Shown: one piece after another, positions 47,255 to 57,693 of the stretch | Layout of the letters: every line of letters starts with the position of its first letter | Numbering within the stretch: position 1 is the first letter of the stretch | Assembly (NCBI GenBank): GCA_001599715.1 | Contig: BCHU01000004.1 | Coordinates: 62,001 to 126,000 of the forward strand | DNA from: Phaeotremella fagi | Taxonomy: Eukaryota > Basidiomycota > Tremellomycetes > Tremellales > Phaeotremellaceae | DNA: 64,000 nt | Direction of reading: 5' to 3' | Position numbers and translations under genes: made by a program | Notes under the pieces: generated by a model | Seen by the model: only the letters and a program-made list of their open reading frames with translations | Told to the model about the DNA's origin: nothing | Database searches by the model: none

Positions 47255-48155
47255 TCATCTTGCCATCAAATCATCAATCCGCTTTGAGCCTCCTTCAAAC
47301 CAATCAACCCAAATCATTGCTCCTGACCAAGTATCTCGTGAAGGTCTATCTTCCATAGGTCCGACTCTGCCCGGACGACTAGCTATCTTTCCAGGATCCA
47401 TGACACGATGAGCACGAATGGTACCTTCATATCTAAACCCTAATCTAGTGGCAGAAGCCTGAGAGACCTTATGTAAAATATTCGTGACCCATTGACAACG
47501 TCTCAAACCCAAAGCACCAACTGTCTGATCATCAAAAACATGATGAAGTAATAGTCCAGCAGCGTGGGTGAGTACATGGGTACGCTATCAGTCATCAGTT
47601 TGGAATGAATATGAAAACTTACTTGGAATTCGGGGAAGATGACGATATATCCTAACTCTGCTGTCATGGCTTCAGGAGATGCCTCTGTCAGTCCAATCGT
47701 TCCAGCAAAAGTGTATTCTTCGGGAGCAGTCTCAATCTCACCCGGAGGACATGAGTAGATAGCGAAATAAGAATGAGACTGAGAAGATTCAACAAATTGA
47801 ACATTTTAACTTGGATGGAATCACTCACAGGGTCTTGTCTATGTTTTTCTAGCCAAATCAGAACATCTTCTTCAGATTTCAGCTCCCATGGAAGAAACTT
47901 GCTTAGTTCTGGATTGGTGATGAGTTGTTTGGCAAATTCCTCTGCGTGAAGAGAGGGCTAGAAGAACTCGGTTGTTAATATCTGGCAGTGAAATCTATAT
48001 AGCTTACAGTGAACGGGCGAAGCTCGACTTTGGAGGATTGTAGTTTTTTGATTGGGAAAACAAAGTTGTGATCGTAATCCTCTTCGGCGGTGAAGCGATG
48101 AGTACCTAGTGGAGCCTTGTTTTTGTTCGGGTCATATGAGTTTTTGTAGGTCATC
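47255..48155 (-). CDS. GNAT-family N-acetyltransferase
   Basis: The protein starts MTYKNSYDPNKNKAPLG and shows the RimJ/RimL-like GNAT layout: KVELRPFTPSLHAEEF, then the helix FLPWELKSEEDVLIWL, the strand SYFAIYSCPPGE, and FAGTIGLTEASPEAMTAEL followed by GYIVIFPEFQRT, the usual acetyl-CoA pyrophosphate region. LGLRRCQWVTNILHKVSQ and RLGFRYEGTIRAHRV are the classic 'N..S...A.rlGF..EG..R' ending. The end is WFEGGSKRIDDLMAR. Introns lie near 47586-47620, 47810-47835 and 47960-48005. It probably acetylates a small amine or a protein N-terminus. It sits inside the array on the other strand and appears single-copy, so it may be an older resident gene around which the array expanded. Confidence 0.8.
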
Positions 48156-48655
48156 AGAGATTACGAAGAAAAATTGTTTTTTTGAGCGAAGAATGGGAAA
48201 GCGCTTTAGAACATTCTTATTGTAGATATATGTCTAGGTATACAAAGGAATGATAGACAGGCTGACATAGACAAAGACTTAGAGAGATAGCTGTGGACTG
48301 AAAGGTGATTGCAAAATTAAAGGAACACATACTCCATTCATTAGTAGAGACCGAAAGGAAGGTTCATACATGATTAAAAGATCAAAGCGACTCTAAAGGA
48401 CACTTCCTAGGCGATCCCGGAAAAAACTTCGGTAGTTCAGCTCAGAGAGAACCCTCTGCATGGATCTCTGAGGTGTCAAGGTATCCATAAGTTATATACA
48501 ATTTTATTCGCCATTGACTATCAATGTGCCACTTAACCCTGAAATGCCGTGATCTTGCGACCGCTGGTACGCGCTGGATCGTTAAGCTTAAACAGCTTAA
48601 CTTTAATTACAACTCATTCAAAATAACTTGCTTTCATACAATAATCACCTCACTA
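48156..48655. other. Divergent spacer upstream of array copy 5
   Basis: About 500 bp carrying the GNAT promoter and the copy 5 cassette. No gene is seen. Confidence 0.4.
48528..48591 (+). promoter_or_regulatory. Array promoter cassette, copy 5
   Basis: GCCACTTAACCCTGAAA leads to TGCCGTGA (48545-48552) and the perfect palindrome TTAAGCTTAA (48582-48591), about 65-125 bp before the start codon. Confidence 0.55.
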
Positions 48656-50202
48656 TGTTCACTTGGCCTTGCTCAACTGAGTCGTGTAATCTTCAATCTC
48701 AACCCATCTATGGCTCATGTGAGATGTGTCAGAGACATTATTGCAAAACACATAACGCGTCACCGTATCATACATGTTCGGATATATCAGTAGGTGCATC
48801 GAAAAAGCTATTTGGTAACTGGACAGGGTGAGGATCAATTGAAATTATACGGTCCATCTTTCAAAAAGTTTGTGAGTCTTCTGACCGGAGAATTACAAGA
48901 CGTTTGTTCAGTTAGGTTAGACATTATCACTCCTCGACAAATTGCGTCCATCAGATATCATCGAAAACGCCCAGCTTCTTCGTCCCGGTCATCAATGCAC
49001 GGTTGAACTCCCAACAACCATAGATGAGATGTTAGATTCAGGAGGAGGGTCCAATCATCACATACCTGTCAATTTTGATGATGGAGTTCAATGGCTCGTT
49101 CGAGTTCGAGTTATCCGTTATAACACTCGTCCCTTTCCCGTCGCTCGACAACTTTTGGACATAGAATATACCACACATAACGCAATGTCTAAAGCTGGTA
49201 TCCCTGTTCCAGCGGTTTTCTATCCTCCTAAGGAACATAAAGGTAAGTATTTAAACTATAATCCCGTACCAAAATCAATTATTGATACATCTGGTACCCC
49301 AGATCCGGACGTCCTTTACTTCTTTATCGAACGAATTGATGGAATCGGACGTTTTCCAGTACTCACTGCGTTAAATCCTGCCGAATACCCTTACGTCTCT
49401 ATGAATCAAGAGATGACCAAGAACTATTTCCGAGGTCTTTCAAATTTCTATATCAAGTTGTCGTCACTTAAATTCAACGCTATTGGAATGTTACATCCGG
49501 GACGTGGTGGCAGTGTTGTTCATGTTGGTCCCATGATATCCGTTGAGAAGAAGCCAATATTGGAAACTTGGTTAGGACCTTTCAAAACAATCAAAGCTCG
49601 ATATCTGGCCCAAATCGATCACATCCTATCTAGTATTTTGAATGGTGTTGGTTTCGTAGAACATCCTCTGGAGAACTATCTGATATATCTCAAACTTCGA
49701 AAATTAGTAAAAGCAGATGTTGATTTCGCTAGAAAAGAAGAGGAATTTTTCATTTGTCACATGGACGACAAAGGAGATCATGTTATGACAGATCAACTGG
49801 GGAATATCACAGGCGTCATCGATTGGGAGTGGTGAGTTTCTTTGATAAAACAGATAAAAATTTTGTTCATGTCCTTGAAGGTCGATTGTAACAACAAAAG
49901 CAGAAGCATTTGCAGGCATAAAGACCTTCTTGGACATAGATCGGAAACATCTGGAAGATGCTTTTGAACAAGCCGGAAGAAGTGATCTAGCAGCTTGCGT
50001 CAAGGGTGAGAAGAAATACCGATGTCTGAGAATCTGTCTAGGAATGGATTTCATGGTTGAAAGAAACAGCTGGGACTCTTTTAGGCATCTCGTTCATGGT
50101 ATGACTGGCAAAGTGTTGAAGGGAGATACGATGAAGGAATGGTGCGACAAAGCTCAGGAGAGATATAAGAACGATGAAGGTGTCAGGAAGTTGGTGGCTT
50201 GA
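48656..50202 (+). CDS. AN1 zinc finger-APH kinase fusion, copy 5 (intact)
   Basis: Finger exon: MFTWPCSTESC, then YGSCEMCQRHYCKTH and YHTC. The linker exon is GEDQLKLYGPSFKKF, and the third exon begins TLSLLDKLRPSDIIENAQL after an acceptor at about 48925. Kinase landmarks: GGGSNHHIPVNFDDGVQWLV, AMSKAGIPVPAVF, VLYFFIERIDG, GPFKTIKARYLAQIDHIL, HMDDKGDHVM and GVIDWEW, then IVTTKAEAFAGI and KYRCLRICLG. The intron at 49243-49302 is 60 nt, a multiple of three, with no stop, so its retention would insert 20 residues. All finger ligands and the catalytic Asp residues are present. Asn of the kinase loop is His as in the other copies. Confidence 0.8.
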
Positions 50203-50455
50203 ATCCTGAAGAAATCTTGGGTTGATTCATATCTGATGTGCTTCCAGTGTTGTCATGATAATGCATAATATGTACGGTACACGTTAAATAACATAGAACA
50301 ATTTCAACATCACCAGCGGTGCTAATCTCATACAGTCGAAGCTACACATCGATTCTCGTAACCACGTTATTGAAATCCAAACACACCAACACCACAAGTT
50401 TGCTAAGCATTCTCATCAAAATTGAGAGATTTGGTAACAATCTCTCGATATATCC

Positions 50456-51132
50456 TCAACCTGGTTGATAGTCTAAAAGAAAAACATCTATCAGTGCTAG
50501 CTCTAGTAGTTTCTACATTGAATTTACTCACGTTTATGACACATGTAGTTTGTAGTGGGTGAAGCAATGTTTCCACAATCCCCATACCTACATGTTCCCC
50601 AGCCTGCTGGGCCATGGCTGTAAGATTCATCAACAATGAATCGTAGAACGTTATTGTATTGACTCACGCAGAAAGACAGGTCAGAAGCTGAGGGTGTTCC
50701 TCTTCTTCCTCGTCTTCTTCGTCGCTGTCTGAGGAAAGCATTGGCAAAACGGTAGTAAAGAAGTTGAAGGATATACGACGCACCTGATTCACCACTTGAT
50801 TCACTTGAGTCTTCGTCTCCGGTTGGTGTAGTTGCAGCTGTATACACTATGTCAGCTTTCAACATAGACACGTACGAAACAGGTTGACGAAAATGAACGT
50901 TTTACTCTAAGAACTTACCTGCTTGTGATGGAACACGACTGACAGGAGCTGCAGGTTGATTTGCCTGATTTCTATAATCATCACTTGGAGAACCAGGAGC
51001 TGAAAAGGATTCCTCAGAGTCGGCATCTCCACTATCGCTATCATCATCATTCTGATCGACTTGTTGTTGATCGTCGTTTTGGTTTCCTTGTTGTCCGCTG
51101 GGTGGGGGTGGTGGAGGGGGGTCGATAGACAT
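50456..51132 (-). CDS. Small zinc-knuckle protein b
   Basis: Exon 1 is Pro-, Gln- and Asp/Ser-rich (MSIDPPPPPPPSGQQG, QQQVDQNDDDSDSGD). After an intron ending near 50842 comes SSESSGESGASYILQLLYYRF, then a basic cluster RQRRRRRGRRG that could be a nuclear localisation signal. Then come GWGTCRYGDCGNIASPTTN and the spliced end MCHKHYQPG (TGA 50456-50458). The knuckle reads C-RYGD-C-x11-C-HK-H, one residue longer in the loop than its relatives at 44.0, 53.1 and 57.0 kb. The last intron (about 50470-50531) again creates the final His ligand, as in knuckle gene a. Function is unknown. Confidence 0.55.
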
Positions 51133-53092
51133 GATATGTTATCTCAATTGTATGGTGTAATTACGAGGTTTATATTATTTGGTATTTGAGATGCAAAGAG
51201 AAATGAAAAGAAAGAAGCAAGTGCCGATTAGGAAGACTAAAATGATGAATTCTTATCATTCGTGGAAGAATCATTTCATGCACAACCAGCGTGTTGTACA
51301 AACAAGAGAAGATTAAAACGCACTAGAACACCTTGCGAACTCATGATTCTTGAGGAAGCTTGTTGAAAGTGCCACAAAGGAAGACTCAAATTCATCAATC
51401 AGTTTGCAATGCAAGTCGATTGAAATCAGATCTCTCGCCGGTTTGATGTCCTAACGACGAGGAAAACCTCCAACCTTTGAGGTGATGAACATGCAGACAA
51501 GGGTCGCCCAAAATGAGTTTTGAATAACGACAATGTGTAGTGTGAATCTGATGTTCAGAGAGCTAAAATTGAACCAGTCCTTCCTTTGTGGCGGTGTATT
51601 AGCTTGCGATCAATCGACATCTTTTTCGCCTCGTCTTCATGTGTTTGTGTGATGAGAACTAAGAAGGTGAATAATTGCGAAGAATTCCGAAAACTACACT
51701 AGCTCTCTGATAGTGACATGATATCGAATCACTGATGGGATGTCTTGAGGCTACGATTAAAGATTGATACCTATCACCAGGTTATAGGTAATTTTGGGTT
51801 TGCAACCTTGTGTGGCATTTCTCGGTGGCAATCACGTCAAAGTCGCTTTCATCTTGTACTGTATCTTCTAGATAGTAAGAGGAATTAAATATCTACTGCT
51901 ATAGTTTGGTGGGGAATAGCTCGTATGTTATATCCAACACTGTTGCGTGAATCTCTACACTCAAACGAAGGACGGAGCGACGAATTGTGGATGGAAATCG
52001 GTGCATCTAAGTGTTTGTCCTTTCTTGCCACGAAATGCCAGATCCCCTTCATTTGCCCGCGATGCTTATTAGGTTTCATTCTTGCATCATATCTAGGTTC
52101 TTCTCTATTGTATCGGCATATTCTACTCGCAATCTACTCCACCAATACTACCTATGTACCCCCTTTCTCCCCTGCAGATCTTGCTGTTTAACAACAAAAA
52201 CAAAATGGTTTGAAACTGAGGTCAAAGCGCAACACGCTTCAAGAACAATGAAATTATAAAACGCTGTGCTTGTCTGCATGTAGAGTGTTCGAGTCAAATT
52301 TCATAGTCGAGAGCGTTTCGGCAGAGACTACGGAGCAATTCACACAAAATCGTAAATTGCGCAAAGGATGTTGGAAAAATGCGGAATGAGCGCTGAAATG
52401 AATGATACTGTATAGGTTCTTTTTTTCCTTTCCTCTCAACAATTAGTGCAAACATTATCTTTATTTATGAATACATCACCGTCTTGTGAAAGGTATTCCT
52501 TTACCGTAATTAGTCTTTTAGGACTTCAAAAAACACGACTTTCCCCCATTCCCTTTATAAAATTTACACTATAAACGCTATCTGTATTTGTGTGAACATC
52601 TTCGTTCTCCTAGCGTCCTTTCACCTGGAATTCAATTTTATATATGAAGTTTGATGACATTGTGTGAGTGGCTCCAAATCGGAATGATTTGCTTGACACG
52701 CTATACCCACCATGCGGTGTAAGGTGAGGAAAAGAATTCAATTTGGTTAGTAAGTCGTGCATTTACATGCACCACGTAAATCAAATTGAGATAATTAGAC
52801 TGTGTTTTCTTCTCAAAACCTCTACTGTTATTAAGAAAAGACCATAATGTACAACGGAGGTCGTGTATCTGGCGTGGAAAAGGATGGGGATTGGTCTTGT
52901 CATTTGGTGCGTGTTATCAAGATTGCGTTCTCTTGAAGAAGGTACAGTACACATTCTCAAATCGACTCACTGTACGTCTGCGAACACTCAATGAGTTAGA
53001 AGACTATAAAAAGCTATTTCATATGCCATTGGCTTCACATCCACTTCTCTGTTTTATCTTTCTATTTTTGATAACAAGAACAACCGCTTGAA
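51133..53092. other. Long spacer, partly duplicated at 55.8-57.0 kb
   Basis: Almost 2 kb without a supported gene. From about 51920 it is homologous to 55880-57033: an 18-nt match at 52016-52033/55959-55976, a 26-nt match starting at 52345/56295, and many weaker ones, all at offsets of 3,941-3,950. A minus-strand ORF (52254-52442) shares an HPLRNLRFC-containing peptide with 56000-56383. Confidence 0.5.
51920..53092. repeat. Left copy of a ~3.94-kb segmental duplication (upstream part)
   Basis: This part precedes knuckle gene c and pairs with 55880-57033 before knuckle gene d. The paired kinase copies 6 and 7 follow each unit, so the duplicated unit is spacer + knuckle gene + kinase gene. Divergence is moderate, with small indels. 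Confidence 0.65.
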
Positions 53093-53699
53093 ATGTGGCC
53101 TTATAGCTATATCGATCCTCACACCGGGCGTTCTGTCAACAATCGCCCTCCTCATCCAAATCCAGCTGCGACTTACCCTCCTGAATTCAATCCTCACCCT
53201 CATCCAGGTACCCAATATACTTACGCTCCTGGTTATCCAATGTTTTCTGCTGCTCCGAGTCAACACCCTCCAGCCCCTGGGTTTCCCAACTATACCCCCG
53301 ATCCTGTTTCCTATGCTCCAACTGCAGCTTCCACAAACAATATCGTAATCCCCACACCCATTTACAAGAATATGGACAGGGAACACTTCGATTACAGATA
53401 CGATTAGTAAGTAATGTTTGAATTATCTCTCTATTGTAACGATGATTGATTGAGTTTTTAGTTCGCTTCCTCCGATTCCACTTGAGGCAAGGCCTGTTAA
53501 GGACTATATCAATTGTACAACAGTCGGTTGTAATAACACTGTTCCATCCAGCACTCGATATTGTTCTGAATGTAAGTCCATATCTGGCTCAAAATACAGA
53601 AATACGCTGACTATACATCTCTTTTCAGGCAACAGTAGGAATAAGGCAGCTTCAGACGCTGCTGCCACTGTTGATGCTAGGCAAAGACATGGTCATTGA
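53093..53699 (+). CDS. Small zinc-knuckle protein c
   Basis: Exon 1 encodes a Pro/Tyr-rich region (MWPYSYIDPHTGRSVNN, PEFNPHPHPGTQYTYAPGY) that ends DREHFDYRYDY. An intron at about 53407-53460 leads to SLPPIPLEARPVKDYI and the knuckle N-C-TTVG-C-NNTVPSSTRY-C-SE-C, whose last Cys is split by a second intron (about 53572-53629). The end is NSRNKAASDAAATVDARQ-RHGH with TGA 53697-53699. All four ligands are Cys here, making this copy the closest to a half AN1 finger. It is the partner of knuckle gene d within the duplicated segment and lies about 250 bp upstream of kinase copy 6 on the same strand. Confidence 0.6.
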
Positions 53700-53948
53700 T
53701 GCGATCTGAGAGATGAGTGAGTATTGGGGAGGAGCAATTGGAGTACTGTTTATACATAAATCTGATCTGTAGTAGTTCTGAGAGATTGTTATGACTGTAT
53801 GAATTGAGTGATCCAAATACTTAGGAATGACGTGTCAATGGGTGCCACATAGTGCTGTGTGCCTGACCCTGATAGCAACTCAGTATGCTTCTTAACGTTA
53901 TGCTTAGTTCTTTGGTTCATAATCCATTTAATCCATTCATACGTCAAT

Positions 53949-55499
53949 ATGTTCACTTGGCCTTGTTCGATATCAGAATGTCAACTTCAATCACAGCCGA
54001 TCTACGGGTCCTGTGAATTTTGTGGACGACATTATTGCAAATCTCATAACATTTCAACTCATCATGATTGTTTGACTGTACCAGTAAGCTTTTGTGACTG
54101 ACATCAGAGTTTCATTTGCTGATGGGGGACCCTTAGGAGGAAGACAAATGGCGAATACCTCGAGGACATTGGGTCGAAAATGTCAGTGATCTCGAGTTAT
54201 ATGACTATACACTTATACTGTTGTAACTCTCTCGCGTAGTTCAATCTCACCTTTGAAAAAGCTCGTCACTCCGATATCGTTAAACAAGCTGAACTTCTGC
54301 GTCCTGGTCACTCGTGTACGGCAGATTTCGATAATCAGTCTATGATGGGAGGGATGAATATTCACATTCCCCTTAGTTTCGATGATGGCGTTCAATGGTT
54401 AGCTCGGGTTCATTCGTTACGCTATGATACCCTTGATCCAAAAATGATCAAAAGATTGATGGACAGCGAGATTCTCACTATCAACATCATGAACAAAAAC
54501 GGTCTCAGGGTTCCTAAAGCTTTTAAACCAATTCAGGAGCCTAAGGGTGAGGTGTCTTTTTTACCTTGAAACCTTTTACTCACAGGAAGCAGCTTCTGAC
54601 ACTCAGTACTTTTTCGTTGAACGTATCGCTGGCAAAATATTCGATCCACCTTTTACCGCTGAGATTCCGGCGACTCCCTTCCAACCTATAAATCCAGATT
54701 GGATTGGTATATTCTATGGTGAATTGGCAAGGTTTTATGTCGAACTGTCTAAGATCAAATTTGACGCTATTGGTATGTTGCAGACAGCTGAAGATGGTTC
54801 GGTAATGGTTGGGACGATTCTTCCACTTAGTGATCGGAGGGTCTTACACAAATTATGGGGTCCATTCAAAACCAACGTCGAGAGGTATATCACACAAATC
54901 AATCATATTTTACGATGTATCCTTGACGATGTCGCATTTCTCGAGTCAGCTATCGAGAATTACCTGGTCTACCTGAAGTTGAAGAAAGTCTTTGAGAGAG
55001 ATGAAGGAATGCTACGTCAAGATACGGATTTCTACATTAGACATATGGATGATAAAGGAGATCATATCATGTTTACGGAAAGAGGCGGTATAAGTGCTAT
55101 TATCGATTGGGAATAGTAAGTATACCAAGTCATGTGAGTTTTCTGACAGACTCTCATAGTGCCATGATAACGACTAAAGAAGAAGCTTTCTGTGGTCCAA
55201 CTTATTTCAACGATATAGATAATCACTATTTGGCACAGTCTTTCCTTTTGCTCGAAAGACCAGATTTGGCGTACTTGGTCTACAGTGGTGGGAAGTACAG
55301 AATGCTGAAATTCTGTTTTGGTCATGGTATCAACCACCGATGTTTTGGATATGATCGTTTTCGAATCATCGTTCATGGGTTTACGGGGGAGATTTTGAGA
55401 GATACAGATGTTGCTGGATGGTGCGAAGATGCTAAAGTTGAATTTAAGGACGATGAAGGGTTGATTCAACTTCTTTCTCGTCAAGTTATTGAAGGTTGA
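53949..55499 (+). CDS. AN1 zinc finger-APH kinase fusion, copy 6 (intact)
   Basis: Finger exon: MFTWPCSISEC, YGSCEFCGRHYCKSH, HHDC. The linker exon is EEDKWRIPRGHWVEN. The third exon begins FNLTFEKARHSDIVKQAEL. Kinase motifs: MNIHIPLSFDDGVQWLARVH, SEILTINIMNKNG, TQYFFVERIAGKIF, GPFKTNVERYITQINHIL, HMDDKGDHIM, AIIDWEY and AMITTKEEAFCGP. The intron after the exon ending KG uses GTGAGG and an acceptor ending GAAG (at about 54590) to keep the frame. The apparent stop after DWE is the first part of a GTAAGT donor, so the copy is intact. The upstream cassette is degenerate here (GCCAC near 53844, CTTAACGTTATGCTTAG near 53890), unlike in most other copies. Confidence 0.8.
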
Positions 55500-57033
55500 G
55501 AAGGGGCTAAGGAGAACGCCCAATATCTGTATTATCTGTATTGGGAGATCGTCAAGAGTGAAAGATTCGATTCATTATCATTAAATTGTAGATAGGTGTT
55601 ACCGTCTTCCCAGTTTTCACGGACCTCTTTAACAACTTTTAACGATTTGAATTATCTACAATTAAGTGACTGAAGACTTTGTGGTGGTATTCGATGGTTT
55701 GATGGAAGATTCATAAGTACATACAGCATTAAGGTGATTATGTATGGCTTTGCATTCTTTTGTGGCAGTCCAGTGGCAATAAGATGTAAGTCGATTTCAT
55801 TGTGTATTTATAAGACGATGAAAGAAGTCAAAGTTTCACTGGTATGGCTTGGATAAGAAGAGATCTTTCTTATGTTCCCAAATTGTTGCATCAATCCCTA
55901 TGTTACACGAACGACAGAGCGTCGATTTGTGGAGGAAAATCGGTGCATCTGAGTGTGTGTCCTTTCTTGCCACGAGATCCCATATCCGCTTCCGTTTCCC
56001 TAATGCCTGTCAGAATTTATTTTTATATCAAATTCAAGGGTCTTATCTATTGTATGTGAAGTAGATTCTAACCATGTCGTAATCTCTCCGCCAATATCGT
56101 CTACGTTCATTCTTCCATCCCCTGCAGATCTTACTGTCTGACATTGAAAAACTTGGTATGAAACTGAGGTCAATGCGTAATATGTTACAAAGAACAACGA
56201 GTGAACAGACTCTATGCTCAGTTCTCTATGGAGAGTCTCTGAGCTAAATATCATAGTTGAGAGGGTTTCGCCAGGGAGTACGGAACAATATAAACAAAAT
56301 CGTAAATTGCGCAAAGGATGTGGAAAATGAGGGAAAACTCTGAAAAGCATAATACTGTGCCGTAACTTCTTTCCTCTCCTCATTATATTAGTGTAAATAT
56401 GATCTTTATTGCGATCAATACATACATCTGCGTCTTTTTGAAAGGCATACCTTAACCGCTCTTAAGCTAATATAACAGACTTCCTAAAAGCACGACTTTG
56501 CTCCATCAACTTTAGAGATTTTCACTTTAACAACGTTCTCTGTAGTTGTGTGACTATCTGCAATACATCTCATGGCTTCCTTTCACTAGCCATCTCCGTG
56601 TTTGTGTGAGTTTTCATGTTTTGTGTAAGTGATGCCAAAACGGAATGATTCAGTTGATACGCTAAATCCACCATGAGGTGTAAGGTGATGAAAAGAATTA
56701 TAAGTCATCAAGCCGCAGGGTAGGAAATTCAAATCAAAATGCGTCAAACAAACTGTGTTTCTTCTTAAGAAGTAACTTTTACGGTGAGAAGAAGATCTTA
56801 GTTTGTTCTAGAGGTCGTGGATTTAGCGTTGCAAAGGACGAGTGGAGTGAGTCCTTTTGCTACTCTACAGATGACGTCGGAGGATCTCCCGTCTGAGAAG
56901 CTAAAGCTTTACTTCGTGCGTGTAGAAGAGATTCTCTTCCAAAAGTATAAGTACAATAAGTCTTGCCACTCGAACGAGCTTTTCTCATTCTGGTATTATC
57001 AATTTTCTATCTATCGAACTTTCGTCATCTGAA
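55500..57033. other. Long spacer, right copy of the duplicated upstream region
   Basis: About 1.5 kb between kinase copy 6 and knuckle gene d. The part from about 55880 matches 51920-53092. A minus-strand ORF of 127 codons (56000-56383) and two plus-strand ORFs near 55844-56064 overlap here; none has recognised domains. Confidence 0.45.
55880..57033. repeat. Right copy of the ~3.94-kb segmental duplication (upstream part)
   Basis: It pairs with 51920-53092 at a near-constant offset of 3,941-3,950. The stretch starting at 56295 keeps 26 identical bases. The unit continues through knuckle gene d and kinase copy 7. Confidence 0.65.
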
Positions 57034-57432
57034 ATGTGGAATCAAAATACATACAACACCGGGCCTACTCCAAGTACCAATCAATCTGCTACTCAACGTA
57101 CTACTCAAACTACTGATCAAACCACTACTCAACCTGCTACTCAGCCTACTAATCAAACTAATAATCAAACTACTGCGGCTAATACTCAAACTACGTAAGT
57201 CCAACGTGGAACGGCAATCTTTGCTAACTGGTTCATCGTAGAACCCAAACTGCTCAATCTTCACGCCCTCCGTTTGGAGCAGTTCACCACAACGCTCCAT
57301 GTTCAGTCCCTGGATGCACTTCAGATGCGCACTCAGCGACTGGTAGATGCCCCCGTCGTGAGTCAATTTTTTACAATGACCTTCTGAAAATATACTGACA
57401 CAGATCAGATAAGTGAAGGATGCTGGTCCTAG
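57034..57432 (+). CDS. Small zinc-knuckle protein d
   Basis: Exon 1 is Thr/Gln/Asn-rich (MWNQNTYNTGPTPSTNQ, with ATQPTNQTNNQTT). Intron 57195-57241 leads to TQTAQSSRPPFGAVHHN, then the knuckle C-SVPG-C-TSDAHSATGR-C-PR-H. Its last His is created by splicing out 57358-57403. The end is QISEGCWS, TAG 57430-57432. The form CxxxGCxxxAxxxGxCxxH also resembles the WRKY19-type zinc repeats of plants and oomycetes. It corresponds to gene c in the duplicated segment. The N-terminal half has diverged completely in sequence while the knuckle spacing is kept, which suggests selection on the knuckle. Confidence 0.6.
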
Positions 57433-57617
57433 TGATCACTTGCTAACGTTTGTGGGTGTCACCGGTTGGAGATATATATATGTACACCTACCATTTGTAC
57501 CATAATGTTTTAAAATTCTTCTTTTACGTCGATAGTAGCAGTCTGGATGTAATCGTATCTCTCACCTTTGATCATATAGTGAATATGACGTGTCATTTAG
57601 GAACAAATCAGGGATCA

Positions 57618-57625
57618 TGCCGTAA
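57618..57625 (+). promoter_or_regulatory. Array promoter element, copy 7
   Basis: TGCCGTAA about 70 bp upstream of the start codon. The TTAAGCTT element is degenerate (ATGCTTATTTATATTAACTT downstream). Confidence 0.4.
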
Positions 57626-57693
57626 CATCTAACATGCTTATTTATATTAACTTTAAGGTAATTCCTAAGCTGGATTTAACAACTTATCCAAAT

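Noticed and set aside
51925..52191. Plus-strand ORF of 88 codons in the long spacer, with a partial counterpart at 55849-56064
   Set aside because: Similarity follows the general nucleotide duplication and the reading frames diverge after a short shared peptide; no support for coding.
54342..54395. Minus-strand ORF overlapping kinase copy 6
   Set aside because: Shadow of the kinase exon.
54547..54600. Possible frameshift in kinase copy 6 at the intron after PKG
   Set aside because: Using the acceptor ending GAAG instead of CACAG keeps the frame and gives ASDTQYFFVER, as in the paralogues.
55107..55125. Apparent stop codon right after DWE in kinase copy 6
   Set aside because: The TAG belongs to a TA|GTAAGT exon-intron junction at the position where all copies have an intron; spliced sequence reads DWEY-AMITTK.
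56963..57241. Hydrophobic leucine/isoleucine-rich ORF (92 codons, plus strand) that looks like a membrane peptide
   Set aside because: It is the Thr/Gln/Asn-rich exon of knuckle gene d read in another frame; the real frame shows the conserved zinc knuckle after splicing.
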